From NCBI GenBank assembly GCA_963718775.1, contig OY970377.1:1364001-1428000 (forward strand): a stretch of DNA of 64,000 nucleotides. Direction: 5' to 3'. Positions 8,438 to 17,717 of this stretch are shown one piece after another. Made by a program: the position numbers and the translations under genes. The stretch is from VRUE01 sp963718775. Lineage in GTDB: Bacteria; Actinomycetota; Thermoleophilia; Solirubrobacterales; 70-9. The notes under the pieces are model-generated. The model was not told the origin of the DNA. It saw nothing but the letters and a program-made list of their open reading frames with translations, and searched no databases. The stretch's first letter is position 1; each line of letters opens with the position of its first letter.

Positions 8438-9069
8438 TCTGGGGAGTGCTCCAGTTCCCCGGGTCGTGTGACGAGCGGGACGCCCTGCACGCCTGCAGGC
8501 TGAGCGGCGGCGAGGCGCGGCTCGTCTGGCACGAAGAGCGCGACCTGGCCGGAATCGACGCGGTCGTCGTCCCCGGCGGCTTCTCCTACGGCGACTACCT
8601 GCGCGCCGGCGCGATCGCCCGCTTCTCACCGGCGATGGAGGCGGTTGCCAAGTTCGCCGCCGCCGGTGACCCGGTGCTGGGGATCTGCAACGGCTTCCAA
8701 GTCCTCTGCGAGGCCGGCCTCCTCCCCGGCGCCCTCCTCCTCAACGACACCATGCGCTTCACCTGCCGCCAACTAGACCTCACGGCCGATGGGCCGGGGT
8801 TGTCGATTCCGGCCAAGCATGGGGAAGGACGGTACTGGGCGCCGGATGAGGTGCTCGACGAGCTGGAGGCGCGGGGGCAGGTCGCTTACCGCTACGCGCC
8901 CGGGCAGAACCCGAACGGGTCGGCGCGCGACATCGCCGGGGTGCGCAACGAGGCGGGCAACGTGCTTGGCCTGATGCCGCATCCCGAGCACGCGGTCGAT
9001 CCGCTGACCGGGTCGACCGACGGGTTGAGGGTCTTCGAGGCGGTCGCCGCGGCCGGGGTGGCGGCGTGA
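8434..9069 (+). CDS. purQ: FGAM synthase glutaminase subunit PurQ
   Basis: PurQ is a class I glutamine amidotransferase that supplies ammonia to PurL. The nucleophile is C85 in LGICNGFQV; the His-Glu pair is in MPHPEHA near residue 186. PGGFSYGDYLRAGAIA near residue 47 is typical. Length (211) fits stand-alone PurQ. It overlaps purS and purL by 4 bases each. Confidence 0.97.
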   Translation: MIWGVLQFPGSCDERDALHACRLSGGEARLVWHEERDLAGIDAVVVPGGFSYGDYLRAGAIARFSPAMEAVAKFAAAGDPVLGICNGFQVLCEAGLLPGALLLNDTMRFTCRQLDLTADGPGLSIPAKHGEGRYWAPDEVLDELEARGQVAYRYAPGQNPNGSARDIAGVRNEAGNVLGLMPHPEHAVDPLTGSTDGLRVFEAVAAAGVAA

Positions 9070-11234
9070 CGATCGAGGTCGCCAAGCATCGCGAGCTGGG
9101 ACTGACCGACCCCGAGTTCGAGCTGATCGTCGAGAAGCTCGGCCGCGAGCCGAACGACGTCGAGCTGGCGATGTTCAGCCTGCTCTGGTCCGAGCACTGC
9201 GCCTACAAGCACTCGCGCAAGCTGCTGCGACGGCTGCCCACCGAGGGCGAGCGGGTGGTGATGGGGCCGGGCGAGAACGCCGGCGCCGTCGACATCGGCA
9301 ACGGCTACGCGATCGCCTTCAAGGTCGAGTCCCACAACCACCCCAGCGCGGTCGAACCCTTCCAGGGCGCGGCGACGGGGGTGGGCGGCATCCTCCGCGA
9401 CGTCTTCGCGATCGGGGCGCGGCCGATCGCGATCCTCGACTCGCTGCGCTTCGGCGAGCTCGACTCGCTGCGCTCACGCCATCTGCTCGACGGGGCGGTG
9501 CGCGGCATCGGCCACTACGGCAACTCGATCGGCGTGCCCAACGTTGGCGGCGAGATCTACTTCGAGGCCCCCTACGAGCACAACTGCCTGGTCAACGCGA
9601 TGTGCCTCGGCATCGCCAAGCAAGCGGACATGGTCCGCGCCGCCGCCGCCGGGGTCGGCAACGCCGTCGTCCTGATGGGCGCCTCGACTGGGCGCGACGG
9701 CATCGGCGGCGCCTCCGTGCTCGCCTCGGCCGAGCTCGGCGAGGGTGACGAGGCGAAGCGGCCGACGGTGCAGATCGGCGACCCCTTCGAGGAGTCGAAG
9801 GTGCTCGAGTGCTGCCTCGAGCTGCTCGAGAAGGGCCTGCTGGTCTCACTGCAGGACCTCGGCGCGGCCGGGCTGACCTCCTCGGCCGGTGAGATGGCCT
9901 CGGCCGGCGGTGTCGGCATCGACCTCGACGTGGCCAAGGTGCCGCTGCGCGAGGCCGACATGGAGCCCTTCGAGATCATGGTCTCCGAGTCGCAGGAGCG
10001 GATGCTGGCGGTGGTCGAGCCGGCCAAGGTGCCCGAGGTACTGGCGGTCTGCGAGAAATGGCAGACCGGCGGCGCGGAGATCGGCACGATCACCGACAGC
10101 GGCGGGGTGCGGATCCTGCGCGACGGCGAGGCGGTCGGCGAGATGCCGGTCGAGGCGCTGGTCGACGGCTGTCCCCTCTACGACCTCAACCCGGCCGAGC
10201 CGGATGGCTGGATCTACGGCAACCGGGCAACGCTTGCCGAAGAGACGTCGGCCGAGGAGACGCTGCTCGCTCTGCTCGCCTCGCCCAGCATCGCCTCGAA
10301 GCGCTGGGCCTTCGAGCAGTACGACTCGGTGGTCGGCTCGCGCACCGTACGCCGGCCCGAGTCGGCCGAGGCAGCGGTGCTGCAGATACCAGAGGCCGGC
10401 AACGCGATCGCCGTCTCGATCGACGGCAGCGGCCGCCGCGTCGCCTGCGACCCCTACGCGGGCACGATCGAGGCGGTCCTCGAGTGCGCCCAGAACCTCG
10501 CCTGCGTCGGCGCCGAGCCGCTCGGCCTGACCAACTGCCTCAACTTCGGCAACCCCGAGAAACCCACCACGGCCTGGCAGCTCGACCGCGCCGTCAGTGG
10601 CCTTGCCGACGCCTGCGTCGCGCTCGGCGTCCCGGTCGTCGGCGGCAACGTCTCGCTCTACAACGAGGGCCCGGAAGGCCCGATCTACCCGACCCCGGTG
10701 GTCGGCATGGTCGGCGAGCTGCCAGACCCCGCTCGCGCCTGTGGCAACGCCTTCGCCAGGGAGGGCGACGCGATCGCCCTGCTCGGCCCCTTCTCCCCCT
10801 CGCTCGCCGGCTCGGAGCTGACCAAGCTGCGCGGCGAGCTGGAGATGGGCCTCCCCCAGCCCGACATCGCCGCCGTCGCCGCGGCCTGCGCCGCGGTGCG
10901 CGAGGCGGTGCGCGCCGGCAAGCTCTCCTCTGCCCACGACATCAGCGACGGCGGTCTCGCCTGCGCCCTGGCCGAGTCCGCGATCGCCGGCCGCATCGGC
11001 TGCAGCGTCGACGTCCAACCGCTGCGCGAGCGCGGCTGCTCTCCGCTGGACGCCCTCTTCGGCGAGGGGCCGGGCGGCTTCCTGCTCAGCGGCGACCAAG
11101 CAGAGCTGGAGGCGATCGGCGCAATCGTCCTCGGCAAGGTCGGCGGCACGACGATCGAGGTCGCCGCCGGCGATCGCAGCTTCACCGTCGGGCTCGACGG
11201 CGCCGAGAGCGCCTGGCGCTCGCTGACCGTTTAG
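9066..11234 (+). CDS. purL: FGAM synthase large subunit PurL
   Basis: PurL converts FGAR to FGAM using ATP and ammonia from PurQ. The protein (722 residues) is the small, three-subunit type. Signatures are SEHCAYKHSRKLL near residue 40, the substrate loop KVESHNHPSAVEP near 88, GVGGILRDVFAIGARP, and the second AIRS-like half with NCLNFGNPEKP and VVGGNVSLYNE. DISDGGLACALAE lies near the C-terminus. GTG start overlaps purQ (GTGA). Confidence 0.97.
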   Translation: MTIEVAKHRELGLTDPEFELIVEKLGREPNDVELAMFSLLWSEHCAYKHSRKLLRRLPTEGERVVMGPGENAGAVDIGNGYAIAFKVESHNHPSAVEPFQGAATGVGGILRDVFAIGARPIAILDSLRFGELDSLRSRHLLDGAVRGIGHYGNSIGVPNVGGEIYFEAPYEHNCLVNAMCLGIAKQADMVRAAAAGVGNAVVLMGASTGRDGIGGASVLASAELGEGDEAKRPTVQIGDPFEESKVLECCLELLEKGLLVSLQDLGAAGLTSSAGEMASAGGVGIDLDVAKVPLREADMEPFEIMVSESQERMLAVVEPAKVPEVLAVCEKWQTGGAEIGTITDSGGVRILRDGEAVGEMPVEALVDGCPLYDLNPAEPDGWIYGNRATLAEETSAEETLLALLASPSIASKRWAFEQYDSVVGSRTVRRPESAEAAVLQIPEAGNAIAVSIDGSGRRVACDPYAGTIEAVLECAQNLACVGAEPLGLTNCLNFGNPEKPTTAWQLDRAVSGLADACVALGVPVVGGNVSLYNEGPEGPIYPTPVVGMVGELPDPARACGNAFAREGDAIALLGPFSPSLAGSELTKLRGELEMGLPQPDIAAVAAACAAVREAVRAGKLSSAHDISDGGLACALAESAIAGRIGCSVDVQPLRERGCSPLDALFGEGPGGFLLSGDQAELEAIGAIVLGKVGGTTIEVAAGDRSFTVGLDGAESAWRSLTV

Positions 11235-11263
11235 CGGACCGCTCCACCAGGGACAATGGATGC

Positions 11264-12385
11264 TTGACGTTCAAGCGGTTCACCTTTATGGCGGCGTTGC
11301 TCCTGTTCGCTTCGCCTAGCTGGGCCAATGCCGCAGTGACGCTTTATCCACGGGCGAATACCGACCTGCTCGACCCACCTGCGCTCGTTCTCGAAGCCAA
11401 CGACCAGCAGGCAGCGGAGCCGCCTGCGCCGGATATCTACTGGGGCGCCTGGATGGATGGCCAGGTCTATGACCGGGAAGGCGAAGCGGCCTGGGGCGAC
11501 GCGCCATGGGATGAAGAGACCTGGAACGAGTTCGAGCGCAATGCCGGCAAGCCGGTGTCGATCGTCCACTTCGGCCAGCCGGCCCCCTGGAACCAGGAAT
11601 TCGCCGCCACGCCGCTCGAGCTCGGCAGGGCGCGCGGGGCGATCCCGCTGATGGACATGGCCTCAAACGGTGGGTCCCTGGAAGGGATCGCCGATGGCGC
11701 CAAAGACGGCTACCTGACTGACTGGGCGAGGGCCGCGAAGGAATACGGCGAGCCGTTCTTCTTCCGCTGGGACTGGGAGATGAACGGCAGCTGGTTCCAC
11801 TGGGGAGAGGAAGCGGCCGAGAACCCGGCCCTCTTCGCGGAAGCCTGGCGACACTTCCACGACATCGTCGAAGCGCAGGGCGCGACCAACGTCACTTGGG
11901 TCTGGTGCCCGAACACGACTTTCGCGAGCAGCACACCTCTCGAGTTGCTCTACCCAGGTGACGAGTACGTCGACTGGACCTGCGTCGACGGGTACAACCA
12001 CGGCCTCAACGAGATCAGCCCGAACGGCTGGACCGATTTTCACAGCCTCTTCTCACAGACCTACAACGAACTGCTGTCGCTTGCCCCCAGCAAGCCGGTG
12101 ATGATCGGGGAGACCGGCTCCACCGAGGTTGGAGGTGGGGCATCGAAGGGGAGCTGGATCGCCGAGGCGCTGGGCCCTCAGTTGCCGATCGACTTCCCTC
12201 AGGTAAAGGCGGTGGTCTGGTTCAACTGGAACATCCCCACCGAGCAGGGCGAAGCGTGGGACTGGCCGATCGAGTCTTCGAGGGCCGCGCAGGCGGCCTT
12301 TGCCAATGCGATCTCCTCGCCGCGCTACGCCGGCAATGAATTCGGCGATCTGCCCGCCCTGACCCGAGTAGAGCCGCTGCCCTGA
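11264..12385 (+). CDS. Secreted GH26-like glycoside hydrolase
   Basis: A signal peptide (TTG start, KRFTFMAALLLFASPSWANA) precedes a TIM-barrel-like domain. The segment FFRWDWEMNGSWFHWGE corresponds to the acid/base glutamate region of GH26 mannanases, and VMIGETGS to the nucleophile region. Likely target is a beta-mannan or related polysaccharide outside the cell. TTG 11264 is chosen because it gives a normal signal peptide with an AGGGA site upstream; ATG 11288 is an alternative. Its reading frame happens to stay open back through purL, which is not meaningful. Confidence 0.8.
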   Translation: MTFKRFTFMAALLLFASPSWANAAVTLYPRANTDLLDPPALVLEANDQQAAEPPAPDIYWGAWMDGQVYDREGEAAWGDAPWDEETWNEFERNAGKPVSIVHFGQPAPWNQEFAATPLELGRARGAIPLMDMASNGGSLEGIADGAKDGYLTDWARAAKEYGEPFFFRWDWEMNGSWFHWGEEAAENPALFAEAWRHFHDIVEAQGATNVTWVWCPNTTFASSTPLELLYPGDEYVDWTCVDGYNHGLNEISPNGWTDFHSLFSQTYNELLSLAPSKPVMIGETGSTEVGGGASKGSWIAEALGPQLPIDFPQVKAVVWFNWNIPTEQGEAWDWPIESSRAAQAAFANAISSPRYAGNEFGDLPALTRVEPLP

Positions 12386-12498
12386 CGGGAGGGCGTACTG
12401 CAAGCGCAGCGGAAGCGCTTTGCTGGACGGATGGGCGGCAGGTCATTACGCTGGCCGAATCGTCCAAAACCGGCTTGTACAGCCGAGAGGGAGCGAAG

Positions 12499-13479
12499 AT
12501 GAGGAAGCGGTACGGACTGGCAATGGCCGCGATCGGGCTGATATCGCTGTTTGCGGTATCGAGCGCATCGGCGGCAGTCGAAGTGGGCAGCAACTGCGCG
12601 GCCACTTCCGGAGCCCCCAACTACACGATGACGCAGCTTGCGCAGGCGCCAGGAAGCCCCTTGCCGCTGACCGCACCCAACGCCGGGGTTGTAACCAAGT
12701 GGAAGGTCAACTCCAAAATCGCCTCCGAATTCCAGGAGCAACTCAAGGTTCTGCGCGGATCGGGCAAAACATTCCAGACTGTTGCCGAGAGCGCCTTTGC
12801 GGGTGTGAACGGCGGCCAGAACACATTCGACACCCAGATCCCGGTCCAAGCGGGCGACCGCTTTGCCGTCTTCGGCGGGCCCACCTCGGTCACCCTCTAC
12901 TGCGCACCGACCGCCGCTGGTGACGAAATGGGTGTCTTCAACGCCAACGCCACGGTCGGGTCGATCAATGAATACACGCCGGTAGCCACTGCGCACGTCG
13001 CACTCGCCGTGGTCATCGAGCCCGACGCCGACGGCGACGGCGCCGGCGACGAGTCCCAGGACAAATGCCCGCGGAGCAAAGCACTCCAGACAGTCGAGTG
13101 TCCGATCATCGGCTTGAGCTCCTACGGCATCGCAAGCAAAGGCTCGGCACTGGTCCTCATCTCGGCGAGCTCGCAGGCGTCGGTCACGGTCTCCGCCACG
13201 GTGAAAGTCCCGAAAGGCGGGAAAAAAGGCAAAGGGACGAAAACCGTGGTCATCCCGGCCGGCACCAAGCCGGTCGGCGACGGCCAGGTGGTCCCCTTCG
13301 CGATCGTCTACTCGCAGGGCCTGAAAGCGGCGCTTGCCGCGCTGCCACCCGGAAAGTCCCTGGCGATGGCGGTGACGGCGACGACCACAGACCTGGCGGG
13401 CCAGGTGAGCACCAGCCAGGTGAACCTGAAGCTCAAGGGGCAGAAAAAAGGCAAAGCCAAAGAAAAAGCCAAAAGCTGA
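12499..13479 (+). CDS. Secreted calcium-loop protein, paralog 1
   Basis: The product has a signal peptide (MRKRYGLAMAAIGLISLF to ASA), a beta-rich N-terminal domain beginning with a conserved Cys, then EPDADGDGAGDESQDKCP, a thrombospondin type 3-like calcium loop with a cysteine. A C-terminal domain and a lysine-rich tail follow. It shares GVVTKWKV, FDTQIPVQAGDRF and the calcium-loop order with the proteins at 15576 and 16598. Function unknown; probably extracellular or wall-associated. ATG 12499 has a GGGAG site. Confidence 0.75.
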   Translation: MRKRYGLAMAAIGLISLFAVSSASAAVEVGSNCAATSGAPNYTMTQLAQAPGSPLPLTAPNAGVVTKWKVNSKIASEFQEQLKVLRGSGKTFQTVAESAFAGVNGGQNTFDTQIPVQAGDRFAVFGGPTSVTLYCAPTAAGDEMGVFNANATVGSINEYTPVATAHVALAVVIEPDADGDGAGDESQDKCPRSKALQTVECPIIGLSSYGIASKGSALVLISASSQASVTVSATVKVPKGGKKGKGTKTVVIPAGTKPVGDGQVVPFAIVYSQGLKAALAALPPGKSLAMAVTATTTDLAGQVSTSQVNLKLKGQKKGKAKEKAKS

Positions 13480-13487
13480 CGCCGGCC

Positions 13488-14926
13488 TCAGGCAGACGGA
13501 ACTTCTGAGCCGGCGATCGAAGCGGTCGCCGGCTCAGGCCTCCCAGGCACGGGGTGTGCCGCGGCAACAGAGGCGGAAGGCCTGAGCGCAAGAACCGCCG
13601 CGCCGGCCACCAGCGAGGCGAAGACCGCGAACAGGTAGGCGCTGTCGGAGACGTCGAGGGCTTCCGCCAGGGAGAGCGGGTCGCCGACGATGGCGACGAG
13701 GATCGCGGTGCCTAGCACGGCGCCGACCTGGCGGAAGGCGGAGTTGACGGCGCTGGCGGTGGCGAAGCGGTCGGCGGGGACGTCGCGGATCGCGGCGGAG
13801 CTGAGGGTCGGGAAGGCGAGGCCGATGCCGATGCCGGTCAGGCAGGCGCCGGGCAGCCAGAGGCCGAGCCAGTCCGGTTCGGCCCCGGCGGAGCGCAGCA
13901 CCATCGCGCCGGCGGCGAAGAGCAGGGTGCCGGGGACGATCACGGCGCGGTGGCCGAAGCGGTCGGCGAGCCGCCCGCGGGGCCCGCAAAGACAGTCGAG
14001 AGAGTCGGGCCTGGCAGGGTCGCCGCCCCGGCCTGCAGCACGCTGTAGCCCCAGATCGAGGTGAGGAAGACGACGTTGCCGAGGATCAGCGAGAAGAAGG
14101 CGGCGGCGAAGAGCAGGGTGCCGAGATTGCCGATCCGGAAGGAGCGGTGGGCGAAGAGGGCGGGCTCGACGATCGGGCGCGGATGGCGCGTGCTGCGCCA
14201 GACGACGCCGCCGAGCAGCGCCGCGGCGGCGGCGAAGCAGCCGAGGGTAGAGGTCGCTGTCCAGCCCCAGTCGTTGCCCTCGACGATGGCGAGCGTGACC
14301 AGCGCCAGGCCGAGGGCGAGCAGCAGCGCGCCAAGCAGGTCGGGCAGGTGGGTGTCGAGCTTGGGGCGCTCGCGCAGACGGCCGCTGCCGAGCAGGAGAA
14401 CCGCCGCGCCGATCGGCAGGTTGACGAGGAAGACGAGCCGCCAGTCCGATAGCTCGACCAGGGCGCCGCCCAGGGTCGGGCCCACCGCGGCGGCGGCCGC
14501 GGCGGCGGCGCCCCAGAGACCGACGCCAGCGGCGCGACGCTCGATCGGGAAGGCATCGAGGACGAGGGCCAGCGAGGTCGGCGCGATCAGCGCCGCGCCG
14601 ATGCCCTGCAAGACGCGGAAGGCGATCAGCAGCTCGAGCGAGGGAGCGATCGCGCAGAGCAGGCTGGCGGCGGTGAAGCCGACGATACCGAGCAGGAAGA
14701 TGCGCTTGTGGCCGAAGCGATCGGCGAGCCCGCCCGCTGGCACCAGCAGGGCGGCGAAGACGACGAAATAGCCGTCGAGGACCCAAGAGAGCTCAGCGCG
14801 TCCCGACCCCGCGAAGGAGGCCAAGATGTCGGGAAAGGCGATGTTGACGATCGTCGCGTCGAGGAAGACGAGGAAGGCCCCCGCGCAGGCGATCGCCACG
14901 GCGCTTCTATGTCCACGGTCATACAT
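13488..14926 (-). pseudogene. MFS drug-type exporter (DHA2-like) with a frameshift
   Basis: The N-terminal frame (from 14926) encodes about 11 membrane segments with the DHA2 signatures LDATIVNIAFPDI, GGLADRFGHKR and WRLVFLVNLPIGA. The C-terminal frame continues with GRLADRFGHRAVIVPG to the stop at 13488. Joining them needs one extra base in the GC-rich run near 13972-13985, and the full length is then 479 residues, normal for 14-TM EmrB/QacA-type proton antiporters. Divergent from a TetR gene 18 bases away, its probable regulator. Decay or sequencing indel cannot be told apart here. Confidence 0.85.
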
Positions 14927-14944
14927 CGGAGCGGACTATAGACT

Positions 14945-15565
14945 ATGTCCATGGGCATATCTCGAATCGCCGATGGGCAACCGACCGAGCGCAGGCGCCG
15001 CGACGGCCGCGCGCTGCTGCTCAACGGCGCCCGGCAGTTGCTCGCCGAGAAGGGCTACGCCGGCATGGAGCTGCGCGACGTCGCCGAGCGCGGCAAGGCG
15101 CCGCGGGGCTCGATCTACCACCACTTCCCCGGTGGCAAGACCCAGCTGGCGCGCGAGGCGGCGGAGCTCGAGGGGACGACGATCCGCGACCTGATCGAGC
15201 GCTCCCTCGAGGAGCGCGGCCTGAAGCAGACCCTGACGATGTTCGGCGAGATCTTCCGCCGCCGGGTCAAAGACCATCCCGAGCGAATCGGCTGCCCGGT
15301 CGCCGCCGCCGCGCTAGCGCGGCCCGAGGACCGCGAGCTGGCGGCGGCCGCGACGGCCGCCTTCCAGAGCTGGGAAAAGCCGATCGCCGCCGCGCTGCGC
15401 GACGAAGGGGTAAGCGCCAAGCGGGCGGAGACCTTCGCCGGCCTCGTCGTCTCGACCGTCGAGGGCGCCCTGATCCGCGCCCGCGCCGCCGGCAGCCAGG
15501 AGCCGCTCGACTCGGCGATCGGCGGCCTCGAGCAGGCGCTCGACGCGCTGCTCGCCGGCGACTAG
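14945..15565 (+). CDS. TetR/AcrR-family repressor
   Basis: The N-terminal helix-turn-helix is clear: LRDVAERGKAPRGSIYHHF, followed by the GGKTQL turn. The C-terminal ligand-binding domain resembles the LmrA/YxaF type (IGCPVAAAAL). It is divergent from the MFS exporter with only 18 bases between start codons. It probably represses that exporter and itself through an operator in or near GGACTATAGACTATGTCC (14932-14949). No ribosome-binding site is visible, so a leaderless transcript is possible. Confidence 0.88.
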   Translation: MSMGISRIADGQPTERRRRDGRALLLNGARQLLAEKGYAGMELRDVAERGKAPRGSIYHHFPGGKTQLAREAAELEGTTIRDLIERSLEERGLKQTLTMFGEIFRRRVKDHPERIGCPVAAAALARPEDRELAAAATAAFQSWEKPIAAALRDEGVSAKRAETFAGLVVSTVEGALIRARAAGSQEPLDSAIGGLEQALDALLAGD

Positions 15566-15575
15566 GCTGGACGAG

Positions 15576-16601
15576 ATGCGCAGACGATTGGGTGCGACAA
15601 GCGCGGTGATGGCCGCGACATTGGTCTTGATCGGCGTCCCCTCAGCCTCTGCCGCCACCGAGGTCGGGACCGACTGCGCGGCCGAGATCGCCTCGGTGGG
15701 AACGACGCTGGTACCGCTGACGAGGTCGTCGCAGAGCCCATGGCCGATAGCGGTCCCCGCCGCCGGAGTGGTGACCAAGTGGAACGTGTTCTGGACCTCC
15801 GAATCGCTGGCGCCAGTCCCCCAGAAGCTCAAGGTGGTCAGGCCCACGGGAGGCCTGAACGAGTTTCAGGTTGTCGCCGAGAGTCCTGTCGAGGGGATTC
15901 TCAAGGGGCGAAACAGCTTCGACGCGCGGATCCCGGTCCAGGCCGGCGACCGCTTCGGCCTCTACGGGCCCGGTGGTCACACGCTCTTCTGCGACGAGGC
16001 TGGGGTGGGCGAGACGATGGGGTTTGCCTTCGATGACATCGCGCCAGGCTCGATCGCGACCTTCACCCCACAGGCGGACGGTGAGCAGGTGCCGGTCATC
16101 GCCATGGTCGAGCCCGACGGCGATGGCGACGGCTACGGAGACGAGACGCAGGACCTCTGCCCACAGAATCCCAACGTCCATATCGCCTGCCCGCCACTGC
16201 CGCCGCCGATCACTCTCGATGCCTTTCCGATCGTGCTGAAGCGCTCGGTGCTCGTCTTGGTCGGCGCCAGCTCGGAGAGCTCGGTCCAGGTCTTCGGCCA
16301 GGTCAGCCCCGGCCGGAAAATCGTGCCGCGCGGAGCCGGCACCTCGAAGAAGACACGCCCTCCAAAGCCCGAAAAACTGAAACCGACTGCCTTTGTTGCC
16401 AGTCTTTCTGGCGGCACCCAAACGGTCGCACCGGGGCAGGTCGCCCGCTTCAACGTCAAGCTGCCGAAAGCGGTGATGCGAAGGCTCAGCCGGCTGACTC
16501 CGAACGAGTGGCTGAAAGCGACGATCACGGCGCGCACCACCGATGTCGCCGGCCGGCTCAGCGAGCGCACCATCACGGTCCGGCTCAAGGGCCAGAAGTG
16601 A
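15576..16601 (+). CDS. Secreted calcium-loop protein, paralog 2
   Basis: A signal peptide (RRLGATSAVMAATLVLIGVP) is followed by the same plan as paralogs 1 and 3: GVVTKWNVFW, FDARIPVQAGDRFG, EPDGDGDGYGDETQDLCP (a TSP3-like calcium loop), then a basic C-terminal domain ending VRLKGQK. It follows the TetR gene by 10 bases and overlaps paralog 3 (GTGA). Role unknown; presumably surface-located. Confidence 0.75.
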   Translation: MRRRLGATSAVMAATLVLIGVPSASAATEVGTDCAAEIASVGTTLVPLTRSSQSPWPIAVPAAGVVTKWNVFWTSESLAPVPQKLKVVRPTGGLNEFQVVAESPVEGILKGRNSFDARIPVQAGDRFGLYGPGGHTLFCDEAGVGETMGFAFDDIAPGSIATFTPQADGEQVPVIAMVEPDGDGDGYGDETQDLCPQNPNVHIACPPLPPPITLDAFPIVLKRSVLVLVGASSESSVQVFGQVSPGRKIVPRGAGTSKKTRPPKPEKLKPTAFVASLSGGTQTVAPGQVARFNVKLPKAVMRRLSRLTPNEWLKATITARTTDVAGRLSERTITVRLKGQK

Positions 16602-17584
16602 GCCTCCGAATCGCTGTCATTGCCTTTGCGGCCCTGCTGCTCGGCGCGCCGAGCGCGCCGGCGGCGGTATCCAGCGAAGCCGGCTGGGGCTGCACTGCCG
16701 ACAGCAGTAGGGCCGGCTGGACCCTGCTGGCTTCTCCGATCCAGGGCAGCCCCTACTCGCCGCTCGTAAAGGAGACGCCCGGAGTGATCGTCCACTGGAA
16801 CGTCAGGGTCGGATCGGGACTCAGCCCGCTGGTTCAGCAGCTCGGCGTGTTCCGGGCGGTGAACGGCGGCGCTGAATACACCAAGGTCGCCGAGAGCGCG
16901 CCCGAGACGTTCGGGGGGAACCCGGAAGCGGAAGCGTTCGCGACCCGCATCCCGGTGCAGGCGGGCGATTATGTCGGCCTCCACGGCCCGGATGAGACGT
17001 TCGTCTGCAGCGGACAGGGGAGCGCCAGTTCGGCGCTGTTCGAAGGCGGCATCGCCCTCGGCGAAACCAAGGCCTTCAAAACCGAAAGCGAATTCCGCTC
17101 TCCGGTCAGCGCGGTGGTCGAGTTCGACGCCGACGGCGACGGCTACGGCGACTCGAGTCAAGACCGTTGCCCCGAGAGCGCCCTGTTCCAGACCGAGTGC
17201 CCGCTCGTCGCGCTGGAGATCGGCGACGTCGAGGTTAAACGGGGGGCGATCCTGATCGAGGCCGGGAACAACTCGACCGCATCGGTCGAAGCGATCGGCG
17301 AGGTGCGCTGGTCGGTGCGGCCGAAGCCCAATCACTTCGCCGGGCGCTCCTCAAAGGGCAAGCGGGTGAGGGTCGGGCTGAAAACGCCGGCGGCCCAGAC
17401 CGTCGAGCCCGGCGCACCGGTCACGTTGCGGGTGCCGCTCCCCGAGTCTGTGAAAAGGCGGCTCGGGCAGCTGCCGCCGCGGCGAGCGCTGCAGGCCCGG
17501 ATCGACGTAAAGGCCACCAACCTGGTGCCCTACGTCGGCACCCACGAGCTGAAGGTCAGGCTGCCGGGGCGCAAGCTGCCGTAG
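16598..17584 (+). CDS. Secreted calcium-loop protein, paralog 3
   Basis: GTG at 16598 overlaps the stop of paralog 2. The 328-residue product has a signal peptide (LRIAVIAFAALLLGAPSAPA), a Cys-containing N-terminal domain, FATRIPVQAGDYVG, then FDADGDGYGDSSQDRCP (calcium loop), and a C-terminal domain rich in basic residues. The frame is open further upstream inside paralog 2, but the signal peptide fixes the start. A rho-independent terminator follows at 17598. Confidence 0.75.
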   Translation: MSLRIAVIAFAALLLGAPSAPAAVSSEAGWGCTADSSRAGWTLLASPIQGSPYSPLVKETPGVIVHWNVRVGSGLSPLVQQLGVFRAVNGGAEYTKVAESAPETFGGNPEAEAFATRIPVQAGDYVGLHGPDETFVCSGQGSASSALFEGGIALGETKAFKTESEFRSPVSAVVEFDADGDGYGDSSQDRCPESALFQTECPLVALEIGDVEVKRGAILIEAGNNSTASVEAIGEVRWSVRPKPNHFAGRSSKGKRVRVGLKTPAAQTVEPGAPVTLRVPLPESVKRRLGQLPPRRALQARIDVKATNLVPYVGTHELKVRLPGRKLP

Positions 17585-17597
17585 CGGCGGCTCAATG

Positions 17598-17617
17598 GCC
17601 GCAATTCGCGGCTTTTC
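17598..17617 (+). terminator. Rho-independent terminator
   Basis: GCCGC (17598-17602) and GCGGC (17608-17612) form a short stem with loop AATTC, followed by TTTT. It lies 13 bases after paralog 3 and before purF. Confidence 0.65.
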
Positions 17618-17717
17618 TCGTTCCGCTTACCGCCCGCCCGCCGCTGCTACCCTCCCGGAGTAGGCAGTCTGCCTGCGCGTCACGTCCTTCTACGCACGAG
17701 GAAAGCGCGCCATTCTC

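Noticed and set aside
10058..12385. A 775-codon frame running through purL into the GH26-like gene
   Set aside because: The first 400 codons are an out-of-frame, arginine-rich shadow of purL. Only the part from the signal peptide at 11264 is real.
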